Positions 52,187 through 60,389 of a DNA stretch of 64,000 nt are shown piece after piece (the first letter of the stretch is position 1; every line of letters begins with the position of its first letter). The stretch covers positions 496,001-560,000 of the forward strand of contig NZ_SWCM01000001.1 of assembly GCF_005116645.1 (NCBI RefSeq), given 5' to 3'. Below the pieces are notes generated by a model, which was not told where the DNA came from, did no database searches, and was given only the letters and a program-made list of their open reading frames with translations. A program made the translations under genes and the position numbers. Source of the stretch: Desulfopila sp. IMCC35006. Its GTDB lineage: Bacteria > Desulfobacterota > Desulfobulbia > Desulfobulbales > Desulfocapsaceae.

Positions 52187-53752
52187 TTAATAAGCCAGAT
52201 ATGCGGCGAGAAACTGATCGAAATTGACTGTATCGCCCGCTTCAAGCAGCTGTTGTTTTCGAACTGACTCTTCGGCTGCCCCGACCAGGTCCTGCAATAC
52301 GGCAGCATCCGCAGTCAAACCCTGAAAGAATTCTTTGTGTGCCCGGCTTTGTTGTAAAATCCACTCGGTATATCCTAGGCCGGTTTTCTGCAAGGCCGAC
52401 AGCACCCGGGCAGATGGCGTCAAATCCGGGACTTCCAGTTTACGCATTTGCTCATCTATCGCCATGGTGTAATCCTTTGTCCGATGCACCCGATCAAGCA
52501 GCTCTCCGGTCATTTTTATCTTCTCGATCAATGCCCTGCCAATCCCTGCAAGGGTGTCCTCCCCCCGGGGAGTGACCAGCTGCAATCCTGGTTCGCGTCC
52601 CCTGGTCAGTACTTTTTGCATGTTGTCGGTCACCATCCGGCATTCAGCCGGACAGAGAACTGCATCGCTCATGAACAGGCAGCTGATGAGAAAAGCGTCG
52701 AGAAACAGAGTCTGCCGGCGGTCAATACCCACCGGCAGGAAAGGATTAATGTCCAGGAGCCGGACTTCTATATACTCGACACCCTTTGCCCGCAGGGCAG
52801 CAAGAGGTTTTTCTCCTGACCGGGTGCCCCTTTTCGGCCGGATGTCACTGTAGTATTCATTCTCAATCTGCAGGATATTGCTGTTCAGCTGCCGATAGTG
52901 CCCGTCGACTTTGACACCTATTTTCTCGTAGGGCGGATAGGGGGTATGAAGCGCTTTATCAATTGAGGCGATAAACGTATCCAGGTGATTAAAACAGATA
53001 TTCAGCGAGGACTGCGCTTTGGTTGAATAACCAAGATCGCTCATCCGCAGCGAGGTCGCAAATGGCAGATACAATGTCCTGTCACCCATGGAATGCAGGG
53101 TATGGGATTTCCCATGCAAAAAGGAAGCATCCACCGCCGGAGAAGCGCCGAAGAGATAGAGGAGCAGCCATGAGTTGCGGCGAAAGTTGCGAATCATTTT
53201 GAAATAACTGGACGACCGAAAAGATTGCAGCGAATCGCTCTTGCCCTGTTGCTCTTGAAACGAGAGCCAGAAGTCATCGGGCAGCGAAAAATTATAATGA
53301 ATACCGGCGATGGTCTGCATCATTTTGCCGTACCGGTGCTCAAGGCCGACCCGGTAGAGATGTTTCAGCCGGCCGACATTCGACGAGCCGTATCGGGCGA
53401 CGGGGATTGCCGCGGCATCCGGTATATGACAGGGCATGCTTCCCGCCCAGATGAGTTCTTCATCCAGTTGGCCATAGCTGAAATGATGCAGGTTTTCCAG
53501 AAACTGTACTGCGGCCGCGCCGTTAACAAAAGCCGGGGTCACAAATTCGAGAAGGGCTTCAGAAAAATCGGTCGTAACAGTTGTATTGGTCAGGGCCGAA
53601 CCAAGTCCCGCAGGATGTTCTTTTTGCGACAAATGCCCCGAATAGTCGACTCGCAGGCCCTCTTTTTCAATACCTCGCAAGGCACCTTCTAAAAGCGGGC
53701 TGGTGCCTGTTTCCACCAGTCGCTCCAGTTGTTGTTCCAGGTTGGATTCCAA
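52187..53752 (-). CDS. gshA: Glutamate-cysteine ligase (GshA type 1)
   Basis: First enzyme of glutathione synthesis, 521 residues. It resembles E. coli GshA: LRGIEKEGLRV, ALTNTTVTTDFSEALLEFVT, SMPCHIPD, GIHYNFSLP, LFGASPAVDASFL and IRPKRGTRSGEKP, EVRLLDINPF. No strong ribosome site is visible. The frame reaches TTG 53806, but a hairpin (53796-53812) covers that codon. TTG 53752 gives an N-terminus of family length, so is preferred. No gshB is in the window. The sulfite oxidase-like gene follows after 13 bp. Confidence 0.9.
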   Translation of the reverse strand: MESNLEQQLERLVETGTSPLLEGALRGIEKEGLRVDYSGHLSQKEHPAGLGSALTNTTVTTDFSEALLEFVTPAFVNGAAAVQFLENLHHFSYGQLDEELIWAGSMPCHIPDAAAIPVARYGSSNVGRLKHLYRVGLEHRYGKMMQTIAGIHYNFSLPDDFWLSFQEQQGKSDSLQSFRSSSYFKMIRNFRRNSWLLLYLFGASPAVDASFLHGKSHTLHSMGDRTLYLPFATSLRMSDLGYSTKAQSSLNICFNHLDTFIASIDKALHTPYPPYEKIGVKVDGHYRQLNSNILQIENEYYSDIRPKRGTRSGEKPLAALRAKGVEYIEVRLLDINPFLPVGIDRRQTLFLDAFLISCLFMSDAVLCPAECRMVTDNMQKVLTRGREPGLQLVTPRGEDTLAGIGRALIEKIKMTGELLDRVHRTKDYTMAIDEQMRKLEVPDLTPSARVLSALQKTGLGYTEWILQQSRAHKEFFQGLTADAAVLQDLVGAAEESVRKQQLLEAGDTVNFDQFLAAYLAY

Positions 53753-53795
53753 TGTTTCGCTCGTATTATTTATAATCAGATGACAGCCGGTCCAA

Positions 53796-53812
53796 CGGGA
53801 ACGCAATTCCCG
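53796..53812. promoter_or_regulatory. Hairpin in the gshA leader
   Basis: Arms CGGGAA and TTCCCG around CGCAA, spanning the alternative TTG 53806 of gshA. It would occlude that codon in mRNA, supporting the downstream start. Confidence 0.4.
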
Positions 53813-53920
53813 CTTACCGGATTTAACCGTAAGGGATATATCGCCGGGGGGGCTGCGTCAAGCACAGAGATGCCATCCCCTGCAACAATCATTTTTAAAG
53901 CTTTACCAAAGATAAGTCGT

Positions 53921-53949
53921 TTGACAGGATAAACACGACGTTTTATCAG
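53921..53949 (+). promoter_or_regulatory. Candidate sigma70-type promoter for the glutathione S-transferase
   Basis: A perfect TTGACA (53921-53926) is followed after 17 bp by TATCAG (53944-53949), 4/6 to TATAAT. The leader would be about 130 nt. Confidence 0.5.
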
Positions 53950-54088
53950 TATTTTTTGTAAACGTCCGACTGCCCAGAATCAATATGCACACCGCACATA
54001 TCCGGTAATAGCGAATGCCAGCAGTTCGGCCGCTTGAGAAAACCTCGCTTTAAAACAGTCCCACTCTATATTTTACAGGAGATACTTC

Positions 54089-54697
54089 ATGAAGCTTTAT
54101 TACGCTACAGGTGCCTGCTCTCTGGCGCCGCATATCATTCTCCGGGAAACCGGACTGCCTTTCCAGCTGGAACGCGTCGATTTAGGCAAACATCAACTGG
54201 CCAATGGCCAGGATTATTACCAAATCAGCAAGCGGGGCCAGGTGCCGCTGCTGGAGCTTGACGATGGCCGGAAGATTACCGAAGGACCGGTGATCAGCCA
54301 GTATATTGCCGAGCAGGCCGGGCGCAAAGACCTGCTGCCGCCAAGCGGTGAGCTGGAACGATACCGCGTGCTCGAATGGCTGAACTATATTTCATCGGAG
54401 CTGCACAAGTCGTATTCGGTGTTGTTCAACAAAGAGCAGCCGGATGAGGCCAAAGCAATTACCCTCCGGGCTCTACGTAAAAAATACGAGTGGGTGGCGC
54501 AACAGTTGCGCGGGAAAGACTATGTAATGGGCGACACTTTCACAGTAGCGGATGCATATCTTTTCGCGGTGACCAATTGGGCCAAAAATTTTGCCCTCGA
54601 TCTCTCCGACCTCGAACCAGTCCTGGCATTCCAGCAGAGGGTCAAAACCAGGCCCGCCGTGCTCGAAGCGCTCAAAGCCGAGGGCCTTGACGCCTGA
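54089..54697 (+). CDS. Glutathione S-transferase (beta-class like)
   Basis: A 202-residue GST. N-terminal thioredoxin fold: YYATGACSLAPHIILRETG with the Cys 10 typical of beta-class bacterial GSTs, GQVPLLELDDG (cis-Pro) and ITEGPVISQYIAEQ (glutathione Ser). The C-terminal helical domain follows with FTVADAYLFAVTNW. AGGAG lies nine bases upstream. It is divergent from gshA, which supplies glutathione. A stem-loop with TTTT follows (54708-54754). Confidence 0.94.
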   Translation: MKLYYATGACSLAPHIILRETGLPFQLERVDLGKHQLANGQDYYQISKRGQVPLLELDDGRKITEGPVISQYIAEQAGRKDLLPPSGELERYRVLEWLNYISSELHKSYSVLFNKEQPDEAKAITLRALRKKYEWVAQQLRGKDYVMGDTFTVADAYLFAVTNWAKNFALDLSDLEPVLAFQQRVKTRPAVLEALKAEGLDA

Positions 54698-54707
54698 CCC
54701 CGGTACA

Positions 54708-54754
54708 CGGGAAAATGTTCTGCAAGCTCCACAAAGGACATTTTCCCGGGTTTT
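54708..54754 (+). terminator. Rho-independent-like terminator after the GST gene
   Basis: Arms CGGGAAAATGT and ACATTTTCCCG (11 bp) enclose a 19-base loop. GGTTTT follows. It begins 11 nt after the GST stop and lies in the convergent gap to the rhodanese-YceI gene. Confidence 0.6.
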
Positions 54755-54767
54755 ACGATATCTGCGG

Positions 54768-55703
54768 CTATCGCCGAGAAGCAACCAGGCGGAGCTGCAG
54801 ACTGATCACATCAAAGACCTTGTGCATACCTAAATGCTCAAAAAACCGGGAAGAGCCATAAATCACCTGCCATTTCGTCCGGTCAATATCAAAATGGGCC
54901 TCCAGGACCAGCGAATCATCGTCAAGGCGAACAACGGTGGCGTCAAACGCAAGGTCAGCTGCAACCCCTCGTAATTGCAGTTCGCCACTGACATGGTAAT
55001 TGATGGCAGTCAACCAGCCGGGTTCGATGCGCCGGGCTTTTTTGATGGTAAGAACCGCTTTGGGGAACAGTTGGGTAAAGAAAAAATCGTCAGACCGAAG
55101 ATGGCTTTCCAACACTGGCTGCAAGGCATCCCCCTGCAGATTTTTGTTATGGATGGTAGTCATGTCAATTTCAATCACTCCGGAGAGTAGACTCTCTTTG
55201 ACGAAAAGCTCGCCGGCGGCTATATCCACGGTACCGAAATGACGGGAATTGGGATTGCGTCCCACCCACTCCACCCCGCTTGCCGCAGGGTCCAGCCGGT
55301 ATTGCCCGTCAGATAATACCACCGTCGTCTGGAGGTCCTCCTGCCGATCGGTTGCCTCACCTGCCAGTTCATAACCGGCCTCGCACCATGCTTCCAGTCC
55401 TCCATCGAGATACGACACGTTTTGATAATCGGCCCGATCCAGCTTTTCAAGGGCAACAACGGCATCCCGGCTGCGCCTGCTCGAGCCATAAACAACTATC
55501 GGCCGTTTTTTGTCTGCCACGAAACCGGCAAGATCATCGAGGAAGGAGACCTGAAACACGCAACTATTCTCGGCGCCAGGGATGTGACGGCCGGCAAAAT
55601 GTTCGGGCGACAACAGATCTATGACAACCGTGTCTGGTTTCTCGGTTAAAAGGGTTTGCAAAGCATCGACGCTCACTCGATTCTGGTCAAATTTTGAAGT
55701 CAT
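54768..55703 (-). CDS. Rhodanese-like domain fused to a YceI domain
   Basis: A 311-residue cytoplasmic protein. Residues 1-110 are a rhodanese fold (VIDLLSPEHFAGRHIPGA, then VVYGSSRRSRDAV, then LDGGLEAWCEAGY). The catalytic Cys position is Gly 73, so sulfurtransferase activity is not expected. Residues 130-311 are a YceI/lipocalin-like domain (YRLDPAASGVEWVGRN, HFGTVDIAAGELFV, LRSDDFFFTQLFPKAVLTIK). YceI proteins bind isoprenoid quinones in a beta-barrel. There is no signal peptide. The fusion is unusual. Confidence 0.88.
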   Translation of the reverse strand: MTSKFDQNRVSVDALQTLLTEKPDTVVIDLLSPEHFAGRHIPGAENSCVFQVSFLDDLAGFVADKKRPIVVYGSSRRSRDAVVALEKLDRADYQNVSYLDGGLEAWCEAGYELAGEATDRQEDLQTTVVLSDGQYRLDPAASGVEWVGRNPNSRHFGTVDIAAGELFVKESLLSGVIEIDMTTIHNKNLQGDALQPVLESHLRSDDFFFTQLFPKAVLTIKKARRIEPGWLTAINYHVSGELQLRGVAADLAFDATVVRLDDDSLVLEAHFDIDRTKWQVIYGSSRFFEHLGMHKVFDVISLQLRLVASRR

Positions 55704-55882
55704 GGCTTTTCTCAGTTAAATGAATTTGATATGTTTTCCTGTCATCCGCCCGGATTGCTCTTGCGGCACTGCATAAAAGGGATGTTTTCCATGCAAATCG
55801 CTTCATCAATAGCGAACTGTAACCACAGGACATTGATCAGGCCAGGGGCCATTATTATTTACGCCAACGACCAGCAGACGAG

Positions 55883-56908
55883 TCAGCAAATTTTGTACTT
55901 CTCCCGGAGCATCCGGGACAGGTGACTGACCATCGAAAAGGCGTTTTCTACTGTTTTCCCCTTGTCTGGATTGACCAGGCAGCATGTCGCCGGCGACAGC
56001 AAACTCTGAGCGATTATCTGTTCCATATCCACACCTTTTTTGCCGAGATACTGCCAGATGCCTTCCAGTTTCGGGATGAGAAAGCCGAGGCTTTCCTTGG
56101 CGAACATCTCATAGCCGGTCGGCACAATTCCCCAGACCAGCACCCCGCCCCGGTCGAGAAATTTCTTAATCGACCCGGTGCAGGCAGAAAAAATTTCCGC
56201 ATTGGTGTAGATATCCAACGAGAGAATATCCATATCCAGATTAAGGAGGAAATCCCAATCCGGATTGCCGCAAAGATGGATGCCCCGGGGGCCGTCGATC
56301 ATGGCGAAGAAATTATCCAGGTCGGCTTTGGCTTTCTGCTCGCCGTAACCGGACATCGCCGAAAAAATAAATTGCAGTCCGGGTTCGTCTATGAACATGA
56401 AGGCATTGGGATTACGCTCCTTTAATCTGGTGAGCTGAATATTAATTCTCTTGGCCATAAATTCCATCAAAAAGGGCCTGATGGTATCGTCAAAGAGGAT
56501 CGGGCGATCATCCTGATCAAGAACATTAAACCCAAAACTGATGGGACCTTCGAGCTGACCGCGAATAGCCGGCCGATCAGCAAGATCGCGATGTAAAAAG
56601 TCGTGATAGACCACAGAATATTTTTCGCTTATATCAAAGTACGCCGGGTCCTCAAAGCGGCTCATGGTTTCTTCAAATTCATCAATGAATTTCGGCATGG
56701 AAAAGCGCAGCGTCCTGTTTTCCACGTCCAGCACAATACCTGGGAAATGTTCGGCTGCCTGGACGTACATATCTTCGTAATAACTGAAATTTGGCAGTTG
56801 CGGCCAAAAGGGGACATCCAGTGAGAGGGCGAGATCAAGCGCCTGCTGCACATCAGTCTGCGGCATTACGGCCATTGCCGTGGTCAAGAGATTTCCGGGT
56901 ATGGGCAT
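55883..56908 (-). CDS. MetE/UroD-superfamily methyltransferase-like protein
   Basis: A 341-residue TIM-barrel protein. Zn-ligand-like residues are in GIHLCGNPDWDFLLN (His-x-Cys) and SPATCCLVNPDKG (Cys), the pattern of cobalamin-independent methionine synthase catalytic domains. FIDEPGLQFIFSA matches the DEP motif of that group. It has only one barrel, lacking the N-terminal half of MetE, so belongs with core-MetE or corrinoid-linked methyltransferases. The methyl donor is unknown. ATG 56908 has AGAGGAG upstream. No corrinoid protein is beside it. Confidence 0.78.
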   Translation of the reverse strand: MPIPGNLLTTAMAVMPQTDVQQALDLALSLDVPFWPQLPNFSYYEDMYVQAAEHFPGIVLDVENRTLRFSMPKFIDEFEETMSRFEDPAYFDISEKYSVVYHDFLHRDLADRPAIRGQLEGPISFGFNVLDQDDRPILFDDTIRPFLMEFMAKRINIQLTRLKERNPNAFMFIDEPGLQFIFSAMSGYGEQKAKADLDNFFAMIDGPRGIHLCGNPDWDFLLNLDMDILSLDIYTNAEIFSACTGSIKKFLDRGGVLVWGIVPTGYEMFAKESLGFLIPKLEGIWQYLGKKGVDMEQIIAQSLLSPATCCLVNPDKGKTVENAFSMVSHLSRMLREKYKIC

Positions 56909-57049
56909 GAGCAGTTCTCCTCTGGTGATTGTTTTCTGGCCAGCGTATATTGTGACCATCCGCCTGCCGCGCATGGCAGGTATGAAAGAGTCGAAACTCA
57001 GACAATCTGCAATTATATGACGTAAGTCAATTACCTGTTATGAAAAATT

Positions 57050-57067
57050 GTGTTAGAGAGATAACAC
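57050..57067. promoter_or_regulatory. Dyad upstream of the CBS-domain gene
   Basis: GTGTTA and TAACAC, six bases apart, 92 bp before the CBS start. It is operator-like in size and in an AT-rich context. The regulator is unknown. Confidence 0.3.
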
Positions 57068-57158
57068 GATACCATTTCTACCGCTATAGACGAAAGAGGA
57101 TACCTGGCAGAACCCTGGATGGGGCACCGTTCAGGCATCATAAAAGGAGAACAAATAC

Positions 57159-57779
57159 ATGAAAGAACCATCTGAGGAAGCTTTTAATCCTGTGGATATT
57201 TCCGAGCAGGATGTGGTCGAGGCGATGAAACGCATCGCAGGCTATATCGATATCACCCCCGGCGACTTCAAGGAAGTATACCAGACCGCCTATTCTCTGG
57301 CGATTACAAGGCTGCTCGACAGCCTCACCGCCGGTAATATCATGAGCACACCGGTTTCGTGTGTGCAGCAGGAAATGGCCCTTGTCGACGCTGCCCACCT
57401 GCTTGCCGAAAAACAGATTTCCGGTGGACCGGTTGTCGACCGGGACGGACGGGTGGTTGGCGTTGTCTCGGAAAAAGATTTCCTCAAAGAGATGGGCTTT
57501 GGCGAAACCCCGTCCTTTATGCAGATAGCCACCCATTGCCTGAACAGCAAAAGCTGCATGATCGGCAGATTACGCCACAGGACAGTTGGCGATATCATGA
57601 CCAGGCCGCCGATAACCGCCGATTCGGCGATGACCATCGGCGCCATTTCCACGCTTTTTGCCAAGCGGCAGATCAACCGCCTGCCGATTATTGATGCTGA
57701 TGGACGACCGGTCGGAATCGTCACCCGTACCGATCTCGCACACTCCTTTCATGACCTGCTGGCGAGGCCGAAACCATGA
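57159..57779 (+). CDS. CBS-pair domain protein
   Basis: A 206-residue soluble protein with an N-terminal ~60-residue segment and two CBS motifs: IMSTPVSCVQQEMALVDAAH to FLKEM (about residues 62-116), and DIMTRPPITADSAMTIGAI to LAHSF (about 147-200). CBS pairs bind adenosyl ligands and regulate partner proteins. Its stop overlaps the HPP gene start (ATGA), so it may gate the HPP membrane protein. AAAGGAG lies 10 bases upstream of the ATG. Confidence 0.92.
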   Translation: MKEPSEEAFNPVDISEQDVVEAMKRIAGYIDITPGDFKEVYQTAYSLAITRLLDSLTAGNIMSTPVSCVQQEMALVDAAHLLAEKQISGGPVVDRDGRVVGVVSEKDFLKEMGFGETPSFMQIATHCLNSKSCMIGRLRHRTVGDIMTRPPITADSAMTIGAISTLFAKRQINRLPIIDADGRPVGIVTRTDLAHSFHDLLARPKP

Positions 57780-58312
57780 ACTACCTGCAAAAAATGAAGG
57801 GCGGTGGGCAAAGTCCACCCAGGGTTGGCCTGACAGAAGTCCTCTGGTCCTGGATCGGCAGCTTTACCGGTCTGGCAGCCGTTTCTTTCATTCACTATAA
57901 GCTACTCGACCAGACCGGCCTGATGCTGATAATCGGCTCGTTCGGTGCCTCGGCAGTTCTCATCTATGGCGCTATTCGCAGCCCTCTGGCTCAGCCGAGG
58001 AATCTGCTCGGAGGCCATGTCCTTTCGGCTATTATCGGGGTGACAACCTTCAAATTGCTGGGTGGACAACCCTGGCTGGCCGCAGCCATTGCCGTTTCTA
58101 CCTCGATTGCGATAATGCACCTCACCGGCACCCTGCATCCCCCAGGCGGTGCTACCGCTCTGATCGCCGTTATCGGCGGTGAAAGCGTCCACAATCTCGG
58201 CTACCTCTATGTGCTGATGCCGACCGCCCTGGGGGCAATTGTCATGCTCATTATTGCCCTGATCATCAATAATATACCGAAGAACCGGAAGTACCCGGAA
58301 TTTTGGTTTTAG
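57776..58312 (+). CDS. HPP family integral membrane protein
   Basis: A 178-residue protein with four or five helices. The family signature HPPGGATALIAVIGG (in LHPPGGATALIAV) follows the GSFGASAVLIYGAIRSPLAQ and AVSTSIAIMHLTGT segments. HPP proteins transport nitrite or related anions in some chloroplasts and cyanobacteria; the bacterial role is unclear. Translationally coupled to the CBS protein. Its 3' end overlaps the convergent debranching-enzyme gene by four bases. Confidence 0.92.
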   Translation: MNYLQKMKGGGQSPPRVGLTEVLWSWIGSFTGLAAVSFIHYKLLDQTGLMLIIGSFGASAVLIYGAIRSPLAQPRNLLGGHVLSAIIGVTTFKLLGGQPWLAAAIAVSTSIAIMHLTGTLHPPGGATALIAVIGGESVHNLGYLYVLMPTALGAIVMLIIALIINNIPKNRKYPEFWF

Positions 58313-60315
58313 CAATGTCGTGACTTTGTTAATGGCGTAATTGTCTCGCTGGGACCTTCATGCAGCAGGTCTTCCAGATACGCCCGGCCAATCTCGGCCA
58401 CACTCCAGGCCTGGGCAATACAACCGCGTGGCGTGTGGGGGGCATCACCATCGAAGATCTCCGATATCTGGCCGATGCCGGCCTCGGCCAGATGATTTCT
58501 GACAGCCTGCAGCAATTTCAATCCCTGTTTCTGACCGGTCTTGCCCCGCACCCGCACCAGAGCGGTAAGATAAGGGCCCAGCAGCCAGGCCCACACCGTG
58601 CCCTGATGGTAGGCTGAGTCACGCAAAAAAGGACTGCCCTCATATGTGGGATGATAATCCGGATCCTGCGGGGAAAGACTTCGTAAGCCAACAGGTGTCA
58701 GCAGATGATCTTCTATAGTTTTAAGCACCTGCCTTGCTCGGTTGCGACCCAGTAAAGGAAATGGCAGACTGAGAGCGAGAATCTGGTTCGGTCGGATAGC
58801 ACCATCCGACTTTTCACCGTCGACCACGTCGAAAAGATATCCGCCTTGCGGATTCCAGAATACCTGAGCAAAGCGCTGCACAACCTTTTCAGCCAGGGCC
58901 TGGTATATTTGGGCCTTTTTATTGCGACCGACCGTCTGCAGCAACCGGGCATAGATAGCCAGAGCGTTGTACCAGAGAGCGTTAATTTCCACGGCCTTGC
59001 CGTTTCGCGGCGTAACCACCCAGTCACCAATCTTGGCATCCATCCAGGTAAGCTGAATATCGGGATTACCTGCCGCCAGCAGACCGTCACTTTCCATGTG
59101 AATACCGTAGCGCGTGCCGCGCTGGTGCCAGTCCAGTATGTCGGCCATTGCCGGCAGAAGCGTTTCTTTCAGGAAAACCTTGTCCTGGCTGTAACGGAAG
59201 TACTTATAGGCCGCCACAAAAAACCACAGGGTTGCATCCACCGTGTTGTACTCCGGCTGTTCACCAGCCTCGGGAAAACGATTGGGCAGCATGCCTTGAT
59301 CAATATTTTCAGCAAAGACCCGAAGAATCTTTTTGGCATCATCATAGCGCCGGGTGACCAGGGTCAACCCGGGCAGAGCAATCATGGTGTCGCGGCCCCA
59401 ATCGGTAAACCAATGATACCCGGCGATGATGGTCTTCAGGTCAGCACCGCGTCGAACCACAAACTGGTCGGCGGCCAGGCTCAATGCCCGGGTCAGATCA
59501 TCGGCTATCGGCAGGGCCGTGAGCAGATTTTTTCGCCGGGCTCTTTCACCGGCCAACAGGTTGTCCGCATTTCGACCATTCGGATTTTCTGTTGAGACGA
59601 TGAGAGTCAATTGGGCTCCGGCTTGAAGCGATATGGTGAAAATTCCCGGGGTAAAGAGATCCTCGTGAAAGTCCAGGCCTCGTTCTTTTTCACGCAGATA
59701 CTCGAAATTGTAGTACCAGTCAGCCTGCGCCACAAAGCGTGCCCCCGGCACAAGCATATACAAGGCTGGCACCTGCGCATAGGGCTGATATGACCAGACG
59801 TCGCCTGAAAGTTGCGACTCCCGGTTGATGTCGGCGTTGGCTTGCGTCAGGCTGTGATATTCGCGCCCGGCCACGAATGGACGCAGCTCCAGCTGAAAGT
59901 CCGCCGGCGCTTCGATGACCTTGTATTGAATGACCGTGGTGTTCTCCCCATGGATTGCAACCACCCTCTTTTGCAGGACAATGGCGCCCGCCTCATAGGT
60001 GAAGAGCGGGGAAAAATCCTGGGTGTAAGCTGCCAGATATCGATAGCCCTGGGGGTGAACAGCGCCTGGGTAAACATTGGTGCCAAGCTCGAGGCGTGCA
60101 CCATCGCGCACCAGGGTCTCCTCCAGTTTGGACAGAAGCACCATCCGCCCGACCGGGGGATGCGTAGCCGCAACCAGCAGGCCATGGTAGCGCCTGGTGT
60201 GACCATTGCTGATGGTGGCACCGGCCCAGCCGCCGATACCATTGGTATCCAGCCACTCGCGCCCGATCGCCTCGTCAAAATTCTGCGTTACAGTACGATC
60301 CAGATGAATAGACAT
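58309..60315 (-). CDS. Glycogen debranching enzyme (amylo-alpha-1,6-glucosidase family)
   Basis: A 668-residue cytoplasmic enzyme. N-terminal domain (about 1-260) begins SIHLDRTVTQNFDEAIGREW with the GGWAGATISNGHTRRYHGLL motif; the C-terminal GDE-C barrel (about 280-650) has WFTDWGRDTMIALPGLTLVT, YNTVDATLWFFVAAYKYF and YHQGTVWAWLLGPY with the catalytic acid residues of this family. It removes branch glucose from glycogen. ATG 60315 has GGGAGGGG upstream. It follows the GH63-like gene by 74 bp, and both act on alpha-glucans. Confidence 0.93.
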   Translation of the reverse strand: MSIHLDRTVTQNFDEAIGREWLDTNGIGGWAGATISNGHTRRYHGLLVAATHPPVGRMVLLSKLEETLVRDGARLELGTNVYPGAVHPQGYRYLAAYTQDFSPLFTYEAGAIVLQKRVVAIHGENTTVIQYKVIEAPADFQLELRPFVAGREYHSLTQANADINRESQLSGDVWSYQPYAQVPALYMLVPGARFVAQADWYYNFEYLREKERGLDFHEDLFTPGIFTISLQAGAQLTLIVSTENPNGRNADNLLAGERARRKNLLTALPIADDLTRALSLAADQFVVRRGADLKTIIAGYHWFTDWGRDTMIALPGLTLVTRRYDDAKKILRVFAENIDQGMLPNRFPEAGEQPEYNTVDATLWFFVAAYKYFRYSQDKVFLKETLLPAMADILDWHQRGTRYGIHMESDGLLAAGNPDIQLTWMDAKIGDWVVTPRNGKAVEINALWYNALAIYARLLQTVGRNKKAQIYQALAEKVVQRFAQVFWNPQGGYLFDVVDGEKSDGAIRPNQILALSLPFPLLGRNRARQVLKTIEDHLLTPVGLRSLSPQDPDYHPTYEGSPFLRDSAYHQGTVWAWLLGPYLTALVRVRGKTGQKQGLKLLQAVRNHLAEAGIGQISEIFDGDAPHTPRGCIAQAWSVAEIGRAYLEDLLHEGPSETITPLTKSRHC

Positions 60316-60389
60316 GAATTCCCCTCCCTCTAGCATTACTGCCACTCGTTAGCCACCGGTTGCTCATCCGCGGTACAAGGCCGCCGTCT

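Larger units (their letters stand above)
53753..54088. other. Divergent intergenic region between gshA and the GST gene
   Basis: About 336 bases hold a hairpin (53796-53812) and a good candidate promoter for the GST gene (53921-53949). No gene is supported here. Confidence 0.6.
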
